DNA from: Anas platyrhynchos
Taxonomy: Eukaryota > Chordata > Aves > Anseriformes > Anatidae
Direction: 5' to 3'
NCBI RefSeq assembly: GCF_047663525.1
Contig: NC_092589.1
Location: 82,558,001 to 82,622,000 of the forward strand
Length of the DNA stretch: 64,000 bases
Below are positions 12,401-21,400 of this stretch, in pieces. The notes below the pieces were generated by a model. That model saw nothing but the letters and a program-made list of their open reading frames with translations, ran no database searches and was not told the origin of the DNA. Position 1 is the first letter of the stretch; each line of letters begins with the position of its first letter. Position numbers and translations under genes: made by a program.

Positions 12401-15400
12401 GGCATGGGCACTGCTTTGAGTCTGCTCCATCTCTTCTGCGTGGGGCTCTTATTGCTGAAGAATTTCTCATCCCATTAGAAGAAAAGATACTTTGAACTTA
12501 CTTTCCCTTCTGTCAGCTATCACTGTCAGGAATACAGCTTACTAATGAGCCACCAAGACTTAAAATATTTCACAGATAACCACGGTTTTTACGTCAAATT
12601 GAATTTTAAAACCAAGTACTTTTGTTTTAGCAATGGCAATTATTTATATTAATGGCAACACTAGTACATCTCTCCTGTGTGTGTGTGTTATTTTGCCATA
12701 CCAATAGTCAGTGTTTTGATGCAACACTTAAAATTACTACCCTGTCCTCCTTGTCCTGTTCTCCAGCTGTAAATGAAGTACGTTCCCAGTGCAATATTGA
12801 GTGTATGTTTCCTGAGTTCCTGTCATTTAAAAAGCAGATGGAGGGATAGAGGTGGTCTCTCCAGTGCAACACATGGTGATGAAGATGGCTTTTCACCTAG
12901 TACTGTGTACTTGTGAGGAGCGTGAAGCCAATGCAGAATGGTCTGACAAAGTGCCTCTGACTAGGCTACTCCAGAAAAATGCATGTTTTTTTATTTTATT
13001 TTTAATTTTCAGTAGTTATTGATATCTCCTCAGGGCAAAGTAATGGTAGATTACTCCCATTTGAGTTTTCAGATTGCAAGCAAGGTCCTGCTGGAAGTTG
13101 ACGTGTTGAAAGTACTTGCCCTTTTCATTAAGAAACTGGATTCTACCACATCTGACAGAAGAATGATTTTGAGTTAAGGTATAGTAGATAGCTCGGACTC
13201 AGCTACAGATGGCCACCTGCCATCCCAGTGACCACCTAAAAGTGTCCATGCTCTTATTGTGGTCTGTGGGACTGCTTGATGCAGGCTGGAGTGGCAAAGG
13301 CTGGGTCCTAACCTGAGAGAGGGATATCCCAGACCCTGTGAGGTCATGCTAAGAAATAAAACCCGGGGAAGTGGACGGATGAAAAAGTTACGTTGTTATG
13401 AAAGGGTTGAGGTCCTGCTTCCCAAGACATGGGTGAGCATTGCTTGCTGATAGGAAGCAGAGAATAACTGTCTTCTCCTTTTGCTTCTGTGTGGCCTTTG
13501 CTTTTTCTCTTTTCCTTTAATTAAACTGCTCCTTATCTCAACCCACAAGCTTTTCTCTCTTTTTTTTTTTTTGTTGTGTTTTCTCCCCTCTCCCTCTGAG
13601 GAATGAGAGGGGGAGAGCAGTGTGGTGGAGCCTGTCGGTTATTAAACGACCACAGCTGCTTGTGAAGTTCTTGGCTGTCTCTGCTGATAAAACCCCAGGT
13701 GGAAATGAATCCATTTAAAAATATTTTTCTTTGAAGCAACACAGGCTGCTTGCTTGCTTGAGAAACCTATGTAAACAGGCAGGCTGTCAAATGTGGCAAG
13801 GAATTACATTGGTATGTTATTGCTGATAATACACGGGGGGAAATACCAGTGATGGGTAGGGAGGAAAGGAAGGTCTCTTCCCTGGGCTAGTTAAATCACT
13901 CACCAGGTGACAGTTTGAAGATTTTTTTCCCCCCAGATACAGAATATATGGCCAAAGAGTCATGGGACTTTGTGTGGCTTACTGTCTTGTGCATCACCAA
14001 ACTTGATACTCAGCTGAGGACGTTCCCTCTCTGCCAGGTGTGGGAAGGATATCTTCTGTGGTTATAGCAGCTCTCATGCCAAAGCAGTGCTTAAGGTTAT
14101 GGATACTGTGTCATTAAAAAGCTTTTGTTTGGAAGCAAACAAACCCTCCTGAATTCCCTTTTTGCCTGCTGTAATGATAACCTCTTTTATTAGGGGGGGA
14201 AGCTAGCTTTGTAAATAGTTGCAGGTTGAATTACAAGGAAGTACCTGCAATCTGCTCTGAGAAGTGAAAAGAAGACTTTATATATATGCAAAAGTCATGT
14301 CAGCTGCTTTTCTGTTTTAAGAATTAAACATCTTGACAGAGTTCAATTTTAATTTCCAACAGCGGTGCCGTGTCACTGTTTTAACACTATAATGTTGCAA
14401 GTTTGAGCCTTTCAGCATCAGAAGCAGGATCAGGCCAGTGGAATACCAGAGCCCGTGGCTTCGACCTTACAAACTGAAGGATGATTCTGCTTTAGGATGC
14501 CACTCTCCTGAGCTGCGTAACAGCTGCTGTCGCTTATTTTGTCACTGCCTGTGGTGGCAGCCCAACCTGTGACCAGCAGAGGGCAATGGGTGTGTGCGTG
14601 CATAGGTACAGAGCTCAGGGACTGGTGCAGGAATCTGTGTCCAGGGATTTTGATTTGTGTTTTGCTTCCCCAGTGGTGGTGATGAGAGCAGAACCCAGCT
14701 GTCCACAGGAAGCAGTGCTTAATTACAGGCCTCTGGACTTCTCTCCTTCTTATATTGTCCTCCCCAACTTGCTTCCTCTTCAGTGTAGGTGACGTTACGA
14801 ATCTTCAGAAACTACGGTCTGGAGGATTACTGAATGGCAAGGAGTTAAGCAGGTTCTAGACAAAGATATTTGACGTATCTTGATCTGAAACTAATCTAGA
14901 ATTCAAATATTGTTTGACAGGCTTTCTTCAGGCTTCTCATGTCCGTAGAACTGCTAATTAGGAGCTTGAAATAGACTTCTCAAGGTTGTTACATAAATCA
15001 GTTTTGTCCTTATGCTAACAGTAGTAGTAGTTATCTCAGAACTACTAGTGACATTTTTATCAGACTTTCAAGTATTAAGAACTATCTGGAGAGTACATTT
15101 TAGTTCTGATGATTTTATTCATCGCTAATTTTGTGTTGTCTTGCTTCAACTCTTTGTGTTTCCTTTTTCAGTCCGAAACTCAGAACAGCAGCGCAGCGTC
15201 CAGCCAGGAGCGTGCTCCATCGGTGTCCACTAATACGTCTCTGAGCCCTCGGCAGCGCCGTGCCCAGCAGCAGAGTCAGAGACGGGCCCCGTCTTCGACC
15301 GACTTCAATCGGGTGCAGCAGCCAAGAGTCAACGCCAACCACACCGGGTCAACTGTTCTGATCGTCCTGCTGACTTTTGCGCTGGCAGCTCTTATATTCC

Positions 15401-15441
15401 GAAGAATATGTTTGGCTAACGAGTATATATTTGAGTTATAA
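418..15441 (+). CDS. UBE2J1: Ubiquitin-conjugating enzyme E2 J1, seven of eight coding exons (5' end outside window)
   Basis: This is an E2 enzyme anchored in the ER membrane that passes ubiquitin to substrates of ER-associated degradation, working with HRD1-type E3 complexes. Joined exons are 418-491, 1587-1718, 2400-2484, 3306-3411, 5689-5818, 9870-10001 and 15172-15441. With 31 nt expected from exon 1, they give about 319 residues, against 318 in human. The UBC fold runs through the first four visible exons. The catalytic cysteine sits in [15 protein letters not shown] (human Cys91) in the exon at 2400-2484. A low-complexity cytosolic linker follows, with the conserved [14 protein letters not shown] basic stretch. 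Near the C terminus is one hydrophobic tail-anchor segment, then ANEYIFEL. The serine in ELARQISFK matches human Ser184, a known stress-phosphorylation site. All visible junctions use GT-AG and keep frame. I see no break. Identification rests on near-identity to the vertebrate protein as I remember it. Confidence 0.97.
492..1586 (+). other. UBE2J1: UBE2J1 intron 2
   Basis: Intronic sequence bounded by GT and AG. Open frames of up to about 100 codons inside it show no recognisable domain and no coding context. Nothing else is supported. Confidence 0.8.
1587..1718 (+). CDS. UBE2J1: UBE2J1 coding exon 3
   Basis: These 44 whole codons begin [20 protein letters not shown] and end with SIILLT. They contain the E2 beta-sheet core and the [17 protein letters not shown] strand-turn that is diagnostic of E2 enzymes. 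The acceptor is TTTTAG and the donor is GTAAGA. Confidence 0.96.
1719..2399 (+). other. UBE2J1: UBE2J1 intron 3
   Basis: Short intron containing imperfect direct duplications around 1795-1935, where the phrases TTTGTAAGAAAG and CAGAAGTCTT each occur twice. No repeat family or gene is recognised. Confidence 0.75.
2400..2484 (+). CDS. UBE2J1: UBE2J1 coding exon 4 with catalytic cysteine
   Basis: The exon encodes [20 protein letters not shown] followed by ETWQPSWS. The only cysteine is the ubiquitin thioester residue of the family (human Cys91). As in other J-type E2s, it is not set in the classical HPN context just upstream of the cysteine. The donor is GTAAGT and the last codon is split after one base. 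Confidence 0.96.
2485..3305 (+). other. UBE2J1: UBE2J1 intron 4
   Basis: AT-rich intron with a small local duplication near 2885-2910 (AAGAATATAGG twice). Nothing else is recognised. Confidence 0.75.
3306..3411 (+). CDS. UBE2J1: UBE2J1 coding exon 5
   Basis: The split isoleucine codon is completed here. The exon encodes [20 protein letters not shown] and then [14 protein letters not shown], the C-terminal helices of the UBC domain. The acceptor is TTTTAG and the donor is GTAAGC. The final lysine codon is split after two bases. Confidence 0.96.
3905..5100 (+). repeat. CR1 LINE fragment, old, 3' part of ORF2 plus tail
   Basis: On the + strand the translation follows the CR1 reverse transcriptase in several broken frames. 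[18 protein letters not shown] comes first, then the [12 protein letters not shown] block. Next is [12 protein letters not shown], where the family has an ADDTKLGG catalytic motif, so one aspartate is lost. [20 protein letters not shown] and LLLGRNNP follow. Further on, the C-terminal part ([16 protein letters not shown]..., [11 protein letters not shown]) and a decayed 3' tail can be traced. Frame changes and stop codons show it is inactive. It lies in UBE2J1 intron 5 in the same orientation as the gene. Confidence 0.88.
5138..5163. repeat. Perfect 11-bp inverted repeat (hairpin)
   Basis: Arms TTATAAACCCT and AGGGTTTATAA are separated by GCGT. A third partial copy, TAGGGTTTAT, follows at about 5169. 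It sits just past the CR1 fragment in UBE2J1 intron 5. Confidence 0.8.
5689..5818 (+). CDS. UBE2J1: UBE2J1 coding exon 6
   Basis: The exon encodes [20 protein letters not shown] and continues to [18 protein letters not shown], the start of the cytosolic linker. The serine in RQISFK corresponds to human Ser184. The acceptor is GGCCAG. The donor GTGTAG is weaker than the others in this gene, and reading through it meets a stop after one extra codon. Confidence 0.93.
8145..8171. repeat. (TA)n microsatellite
   Basis: About 13 uninterrupted TA units in UBE2J1 intron 6. The length is likely to vary between individuals. Confidence 0.95.
8290..8545 (+). repeat. CR1 LINE 3' end fragment
   Basis: The + strand shows the degraded CR1 terminal region. 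A stretch reading [19 protein letters not shown] is followed by the untranslated tail with TGTGATGCCCAGAGATCCCT, TCCAGCC and ATTCCATGATTCTGTG, close to the CR1 end consensus. Orientation is the same as UBE2J1. No terminal tandem repeat is preserved. Confidence 0.8.
9870..10001 (+). CDS. UBE2J1: UBE2J1 coding exon 7
   Basis: These 44 whole codons begin [15 protein letters not shown] and end QDPASAM. They form the serine-, alanine- and glutamine-rich linker, the least conserved part of the protein. The acceptor is CTTGTAG and the donor is GTATGG. Frame and the AEVNSS start match human UBE2J1. Confidence 0.9.
10002..15171 (+). other. UBE2J1: UBE2J1 intron 7
   Basis: The largest UBE2J1 intron in the window. 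It holds one well-preserved CR1 3' end (about 11500-11843). The rest is unique-looking sequence with a T-run at 13559-13572. I see no exon-like conserved translation in it. Confidence 0.8.
11500..11843 (+). repeat. CR1 LINE 3' end with intact terminal 8-mer repeats
   Basis: The + strand keeps an open frame of about 80 codons matching the CR1 ORF2 C terminus, with landmarks [37 protein letters not shown] and [11 protein letters not shown]. The CR1 3' UTR follows (GGACTTGATGATCCTTAAGG, GTCCCTTCCAACTCAGGATA). It ends with three exact ATTCTATG units at 11820-11843. The intact frame suggests a comparatively young 5'-truncated insertion. Confidence 0.95.
15172..15441 (+). CDS. UBE2J1: UBE2J1 last coding exon with C-terminal membrane anchor
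   Basis: The exon follows TTTTTCAG. It encodes the end of the linker, the conserved [15 protein letters not shown] motif, then a single hydrophobic helix ([16 protein letters not shown], about 15349-15396), a short basic turn and the C-terminal ANEYIFEL before a TAA stop. This is the tail anchor that holds the E2 in the ER membrane with its catalytic domain in the cytosol. Confidence 0.96.
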   Translation, partial: SETQNSSAASSQERAPSVSTNTSLSPRQRRAQQQSQRRAPSSTDFNRVQQPRVNANHTGSTVLIVLLTFALAALIFRRICLANEYIFEL

Positions 15442-17774
15442 GGCTGTTTCTCTCATAAAGACCCGTGACTTGAAGGCTTCGCTGAACATTCTATATTGGG
15501 TTTGACATAAGAACTGTTTACAAAAATTACTTTTGTATTTACACGTTAAGTCCTTACGAATGTACCTACAGGTACATTACTTGTAAGAAAAGAAAAGTCT
15601 GTTTAACTACAGCAAGTGTTAATTTAGTGCCCACTATATCCTTGGAGAAACAGTGTGGTGGAATAGTAAGGTTAAGGCATGTGTGAGGGGAGTCAGTTTC
15701 AGTAATTTATTAACTAGAAAAAGACAGTTTTAAAAAGTGGTTGATTCACTTTTTTTTTTTTTTTTTTTTTTTTGTTAATATAACATAAATGCAGTTAATG
15801 ACCCAATCTAAGTTAGTATAATATCTAACCTTGGAGACGGAATTAAGAAGTGAAACACTACGATGTGTTTGGGCCCCAGTGAGCTCTTAATTTGGAGGGG
15901 ATACAGTTTTGTAACCACGTTTGTTTACCATGACACATTTCTAGTTGGGTGGGAACACATAAATTGGTTGAAATTCTGGTTTGCATGTGTGAAAGGGGGA
16001 AAGGAGTAGGGGAGGTGAGAAGGGGCCAGAAAACTATTTGCATTATTTTGATTTTTATTTTTTTGGGAAATAAGATTGGATAATCTTATTTGCAAGATTT
16101 GAATGTCCTCTTCTAATACTCTCAAATGTATATCTTGCTTTTTTTTAAAATTTGAAGATTATATAAACATGTCTATTCTTGCAATAGTTATAAATATGTA
16201 ATATAATTATTTACCCAGAGCTATTGTGTTTTAATTATACCAGAAATATACATAAGGCATTTAACTGAATGTTTCATATGTGGTTTTATTTCTTAGAGAA
16301 AATTTAAACATTATTATACTTAAACTCTCATATATGTGAACTTGCTTAAGAAGAAATATTTATTAAAACCTTGGTAGTAATAAACTGTTTCAAGCCAACC
16401 TTTGGTTATGTTTCAACTATCACAGGGGTTTTATTTGTTTTGTTTCAGTGGTTTGTAACCTGGAATCAGTATTGGACCCAGAGGCTTTTTCTGTATTATT
16501 GGTTTATTAAAAATAAATAACGGTTAAGATATTCATGGATGCTGTGAAATCATACATTTGGGGGGTAGACTGAAAACTGTTAAGGTTTTAAGAGGGTTTG
16601 TTTGTGGAGTCTTAAGTATTGCAGTGAAGTAGAGGAAAGCAATCAGTGGAATAATTTTCCACCTGTGTTCTGATGTGAATGCACTCTAGAATGTTTATTT
16701 AAAAGACAGTGGAATTCAGCTGATCTTCTGTTGTTGTAAATAACACTGAGTTAAGTTAGGTTTTCATCGTGGTTCTAAGCCAGTATTTATTAAGCTACCT
16801 ACAGCTCTCCTAACTTTCATTAAATGTAGTGTGTATTAGTGTTTTGAAACATTAAAGTAGCTATAACAACTTATAAAATAAGTAAAGCCCATTCTGTGTT
16901 TAAGAGGGGGGTTATTGAAATCTAAAATGAAAAACAACAACTTTTTTTTTTTGACACTTGTGGATTGTTGATAGTCCTGTTTGTGGAACAAAGATTAAAA
17001 AAAAGAAAGGTTTTATTAAACAGTTCACATTCCACTGCAGAACAGCTTGGTGTCCTCTGTGTAAGTGATGTGTTTCCTATTTGTATATTTATTTTGTTAG
17101 AAATGTTTTTCTAAACAAAATCACAGGTCCCATAGCCTCTTAAATAAAAGTACTGTATTTCCCAGTTGGTTTCTTGTTCAAGTACCTGCTCCATTCAAGA
17201 ATGGCAAACCTGGGCTCGCAGGGAAGCGTTGTGAAAGGGGTTGGGCACACAGAACAGCAGAGATGGGTTTTGGCCTTCCTGCTCCTTGGGAAGCTTTGCT
17301 TTGAATGCACGTTTATTTTCCTTTTTTTTTTTTTTTTTTTTCCTAGAGCCACGCTGCTGTTCCAGTCAGACTTCTGCTCTTGTACCCGTTCATCACCCCT
17401 CCCATGACCAGGGCAGATAAGTCCTCTGCAGAGAGGCCGTCTGTGGAGGTGCTGTTAGGAAAAAAAAAATTAAAATGGTTTCTGAAAACTGCTTCTCTGT
17501 TGTGACTAATAAAAGAGCTGCTTTGGAGATTTTCAGGTTTATTTCAAGTTCTCATTTCAAACAAAACACCTCACTGTACCACTGTTTGTTTGGAAAAATA
17601 AATGGTAGCTGTTAATTTATGTGAAGAATCTATTGCATGTGTAGGTACTTGGGGGCTTCTGTTTTTTCGTCTTTCTCTAAAAGTTAACAATAAATAAAAC
17701 CGTTTTCAGTGGAAATAGCTCATCTTTTATCTTCAACAGCATAAAGAGCCAGGCTGACTAAACTGGAAAATAAA
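15442..17774 (+). other. UBE2J1: UBE2J1 3' UTR with several candidate poly(A) signals
   Basis: The sequence after the TAA is AT-rich and has AATAAA hexamers at 16379-16384, 16512-16517, 17143-17148, 17508-17513, 17597-17602, 17689-17698 (two overlapping) and 17769-17774. This fits a long 3' UTR with alternative ends. Which signal is used cannot be read from the DNA. T-runs of 24 (15750-15773) and 20 (17322-17341) lie inside. Confidence 0.6.
15750..15773. repeat. Poly(T) tract, 24 bases
   Basis: A homopolymer inside the presumed UBE2J1 3' UTR. No adjoining repeat element is recognised. Confidence 0.9.
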
Positions 17775-18039
17775 AACCTCAACTGGTGTAAAACCACGGC
17801 ACTACGTATGCCACTGTGAAACGTACTTAGCTGAAACACGATGGCATGGTCGCTTCCCGGTTGAAAAAGTCACCATGTGAGCGAACAGAAAAGCTGGAAA
17901 GCCTGATGAAAAGGGACAGCACGGTTTTACACAGTCTGGCAGAAGGATAGCACCGTCCTGAGATTAGGGGATTGAGCAAAAAGCCGGCGTGCCGAATTGC
18001 GGTTTTTATGTAATGGCTTTAGCAAATATCCTCTAGGAC

Positions 18040-18290
18040 CCAGCGGGAATGTTTGGCGAGGCAAACTTTGGGAGCGACGGCCAATCGTTAGGCGGTGGCA
18101 AGGGGAAAGCTCGGAGGGAGAAGCCCTTGAAAGCCTGTCTGAAGTATGAGATCGGGAGCGCAGCGCTGCTGCTGCGGATGGCTGGCAGCCAGGCGATGCT
18201 GGAATTAGCGGCGCCCCGATGCTCGCAGCCGGGGGGACTCGTGCCGCGGTGGGTTACGGCAGCACGGCGTGTCTAGCCGCGTCCAGCAGC
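18040..18290 (+). promoter_or_regulatory. GABRR2: Putative GABRR2 promoter and 5' UTR
   Basis: Base composition shifts to GC-rich with frequent CpG just before the GABRR2 start. A CCAAT box in GGCCAATCG lies at about 18079-18087, and no TATA box is obvious. The start of transcription cannot be placed. An in-frame ATG at 18219 lies upstream of the start I chose. Confidence 0.4.
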
Positions 18291-18403
18291 ATGCCTTATC
18301 TCACAAAGCTCCTTTTATTCATCTTCTGCTTGGTTCTTCTTGTGGAAAGCAGAAAGCACAGGAGGAGGAGGTGGACGAGCCAGCCGGAGGTGCAGAAAGC
18401 CAG
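18291..18403 (+). CDS. GABRR2: GABRR2 coding exon 1 (signal peptide)
   Basis: The exon encodes [20 protein letters not shown] and then [17 protein letters not shown], a clear signal peptide followed by a basic stretch. The start matches human GABRR2 (MPYFTRLILFLFCLMVLVES). The frame stays open back to another ATG at 18219, but homology supports 18291. The donor is GTACGG. Confidence 0.95.
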
Positions 18404-21400
18404 GTACGGGTTATTGTAATACCTACATTTCTGTTCCTGTATAAGTACAGCATTGCACAGTCCTAAAACCTGCCCTGTCAGTGTGTCCGTGTCTATAGCG
18501 AGAACAGCTTCACAAATCACATTTTCGAATACTTTCTGATACCGTATTCGCTTTTAGCTGTGTAAGGATGCGGTTCATGAGGCGGGTTTTGTAGCCTCCT
18601 TGACAACTTCTGCATGCTCTGTGCTAAAGGTGTTCTTAGCCGTGTGTGAACAGCCCAGCTGCAGAGAGAATTCGGGGATGTTGAATGTGAACACTGAACA
18701 GAGGTGTTCAAATCTACCTGTTCCTCAGTGTCAGACCAACGCAAGTGTTTCCAGAGGAGGCTGTTTGCTCTGTCGGACTGTCTGAGCTGCTTCTGTTCAC
18801 TTGTGCTATCACCAAACAACCTGGGGTGTTGCTTTGCATGCACGGCATTAACAACACACAGAAAATTACCCAGTAAATGTGAAATTCTAAATGTATTTTG
18901 AAAAAAATATGTGGAAATTAAAAATAGATATTAAAGTCAAGCAAATGCACAAGCAAGAGTTAAAGGTCTTGGTAAACTTTATTAGATTTAACGCTGCTGA
19001 GATTTGACCAGAGGTTTACATTAGAAAAGATAATCTTCCAAACCTGCCAGACAGCCCAAAGGATGTTATCCTTTTTTGTGGTTATGTCATCCAGGGGCAA
19101 TTATATCTTACAAGATTGTTCATTGTTCCAAGGGCTCAAAAATAAAATGGGGTTAATCCTTATTAAATGGCTTCTCTATGGCTGTAAAGCTTCATCTTTT
19201 TACTTATTTTGGCGTGTTTTTTTTTTTTTTTTTTTTTTTAATTTCTCTATTGCACTGAACTTTTTTATTTTAGAGGGTGTGTTGTTACTTGCACACGTTG
19301 AGAAGAAATGTTGTGATACAAGTGAAAGCAGAGAGTCCCCAAAGTGTTCTTAGATTTATACAGCTTTTTTGAAAAATACAGTAGTCTATATGCTTTCAGT
19401 GACATAAATGTTATTAAGCTGAAACAGCTAGGGCCTGATCCTGGAATCTGAAAGCTGTCTGAAGTTTTGCCAATGATTTCAACAGAATCTCAATTATTGA
19501 ATGAAATCTTTCGTTTAACTCTGAAAATTTTTCTATTTCTGGGACATTTGAGATTAGCGTTTTCTTGCAAACCATTCACGTATGGTAGAGATCATCTACT
19601 TTGGAGTAACAAAATAGTACATATCCTTTTAAACAGCAAGCACCGTACTTATTTAAAAGTATAAAATAATCAAATATTTGGAAGTGTCAGATATGAATGA
19701 CATTTTGAATACAGAGAATTCTGCTATACTACCAAAACGAGTGTATGGAGCAGTGACATAGATAGCTTAAATTTCCAGTTACCTATAAAAAATAAAGTGT
19801 CTAAATCAGCCGTGAACAGCGGCCTGCTCTAGTAAAAGCAAATTACAACCTGTTCCCATGCTGGTTTTCTAATCATGTAAGAGAAATGAGAACAGCATCC
19901 TTATTTAGTAACTGCATCACATCTTCTGCTTCGTATTTCTCTTGATGATTTACCGTGAGGAATATAGCAGATTTATTTTACAGCAGTGACTTAGCCAGGA
20001 AGATTTATTCCCGTGTTTGGGAGCCTACGTTTGAGAAGTTTGATATTTTGTGCCATTTAATGTGATACATCAACCTGATCTGAAGCTCTTTATGGTGTTT
20101 TGAGCATCTTGCTTGGGTTGCGTGAGTGCAGGCCTCCCCTTCGATGCTTGAACACTTTGTAGAGGTTCTTGCCAGGGATTTCTGAGTGCTTGGCTTCACT
20201 GCTCCTTCAGGCTCTGGGACAGGTCTCCACAAAGTGTGTATTTAGAAGCTGTTGAGCCTGTGCCTCCACGGGAGAGGAACACGCTGTGGCAGAGTTAGGG
20301 CTGTGAAGTTTGGAACCAAATTAAGAAATGCCAGCTGAACAGTTGCCTCTGCATCTTAATCTCTTCTTTTGCTTGGTGTTACATTCTGCAATGTGTTATT
20401 TTTCCCTGTGGGAAGGGAACCTCGTTCACCATGCTGAGTGGGTAACGCTTGCTCGAGGAGAAGCTGCTCCCCTGACTTTCCCTTACTCCTGCACCCCCAC
20501 CTCACATGTCAGCCAGCAGAAACGCTGTGTTTGAGCCAGAAGTTGCTTTCAACTTCTGTTAGTTAAAGACCTCCTACCAAGATTTTTGGAAGCAGGTAGC
20601 GATTTGGAGGATTTCAGTAAATTTTCTGGGCATGCTACGCCACCGGCCTTGGGCTGGGTCCCAGAAGCAGAAGACAACCACCAGGGCACAGCAGCACAAA
20701 GCTCGCTCCAAGCAAACGAAAAACATGAACAGCAATAGAACAGATTTTTTTTTAATTATTATTACTTATTTATGGTTAAAAGACATTCTTCTAATCGCCA
20801 AGCAAAAATGGAGAGTCAAGTGCAAAGAAGGTGGGTGGCTTTAAATGAACAGTCGTACACTGCAGAAAGCATATGAAGAAAGCAGAAAGAAACCCTGGCA
20901 AACCTATAATCAGATATGTTAAAGACAGCGAGCACTGGATTTACTCTATGAAACATCTTTGTAAAAGGTTTAAATGGATTCGTAATTAGAGGACAGACCT
21001 CTGCATCTGTAGATTTTGAATCATCCGGGATGTGCAGAGCAGGGATGGGGAGGACCTGATGATTGTGTGGTGGCTGGTAAACACCACCCCTTTCTCAGCA
21101 AGCTCCTGAATATCTCCGCCTTCCCCCTAAACCATCGCCAGCGTCCCCAGCCCCTCTGCCCCCCGAGTTTTCTTTGCTACTCCTGTGTGCCGTTTGATGG
21201 TTTTAAATGAATCAATGGGAGCTTGGTGCTGCCAGGAGGCTGTGCCATCGATGTACATGATGGCCTTATGATGCTGTCAGGGTTTTTCGTACAGCATGTG
21301 AGCCAAAGTTTTATCAGAGTGTTTCCTGCTTTATTACTGTTGTTGTTGACTTTTCACCCTGTGGACAGAGAGGTTGCCCTGAGCAGTGTCTCACCACTAT

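Noticed and set aside
14415..14445. AGCAGGATCAGGCC phrase like the old amniote repeat
   Set aside because: Too short, and the diagnostic TTTTGCCATTGACTT part is missing.
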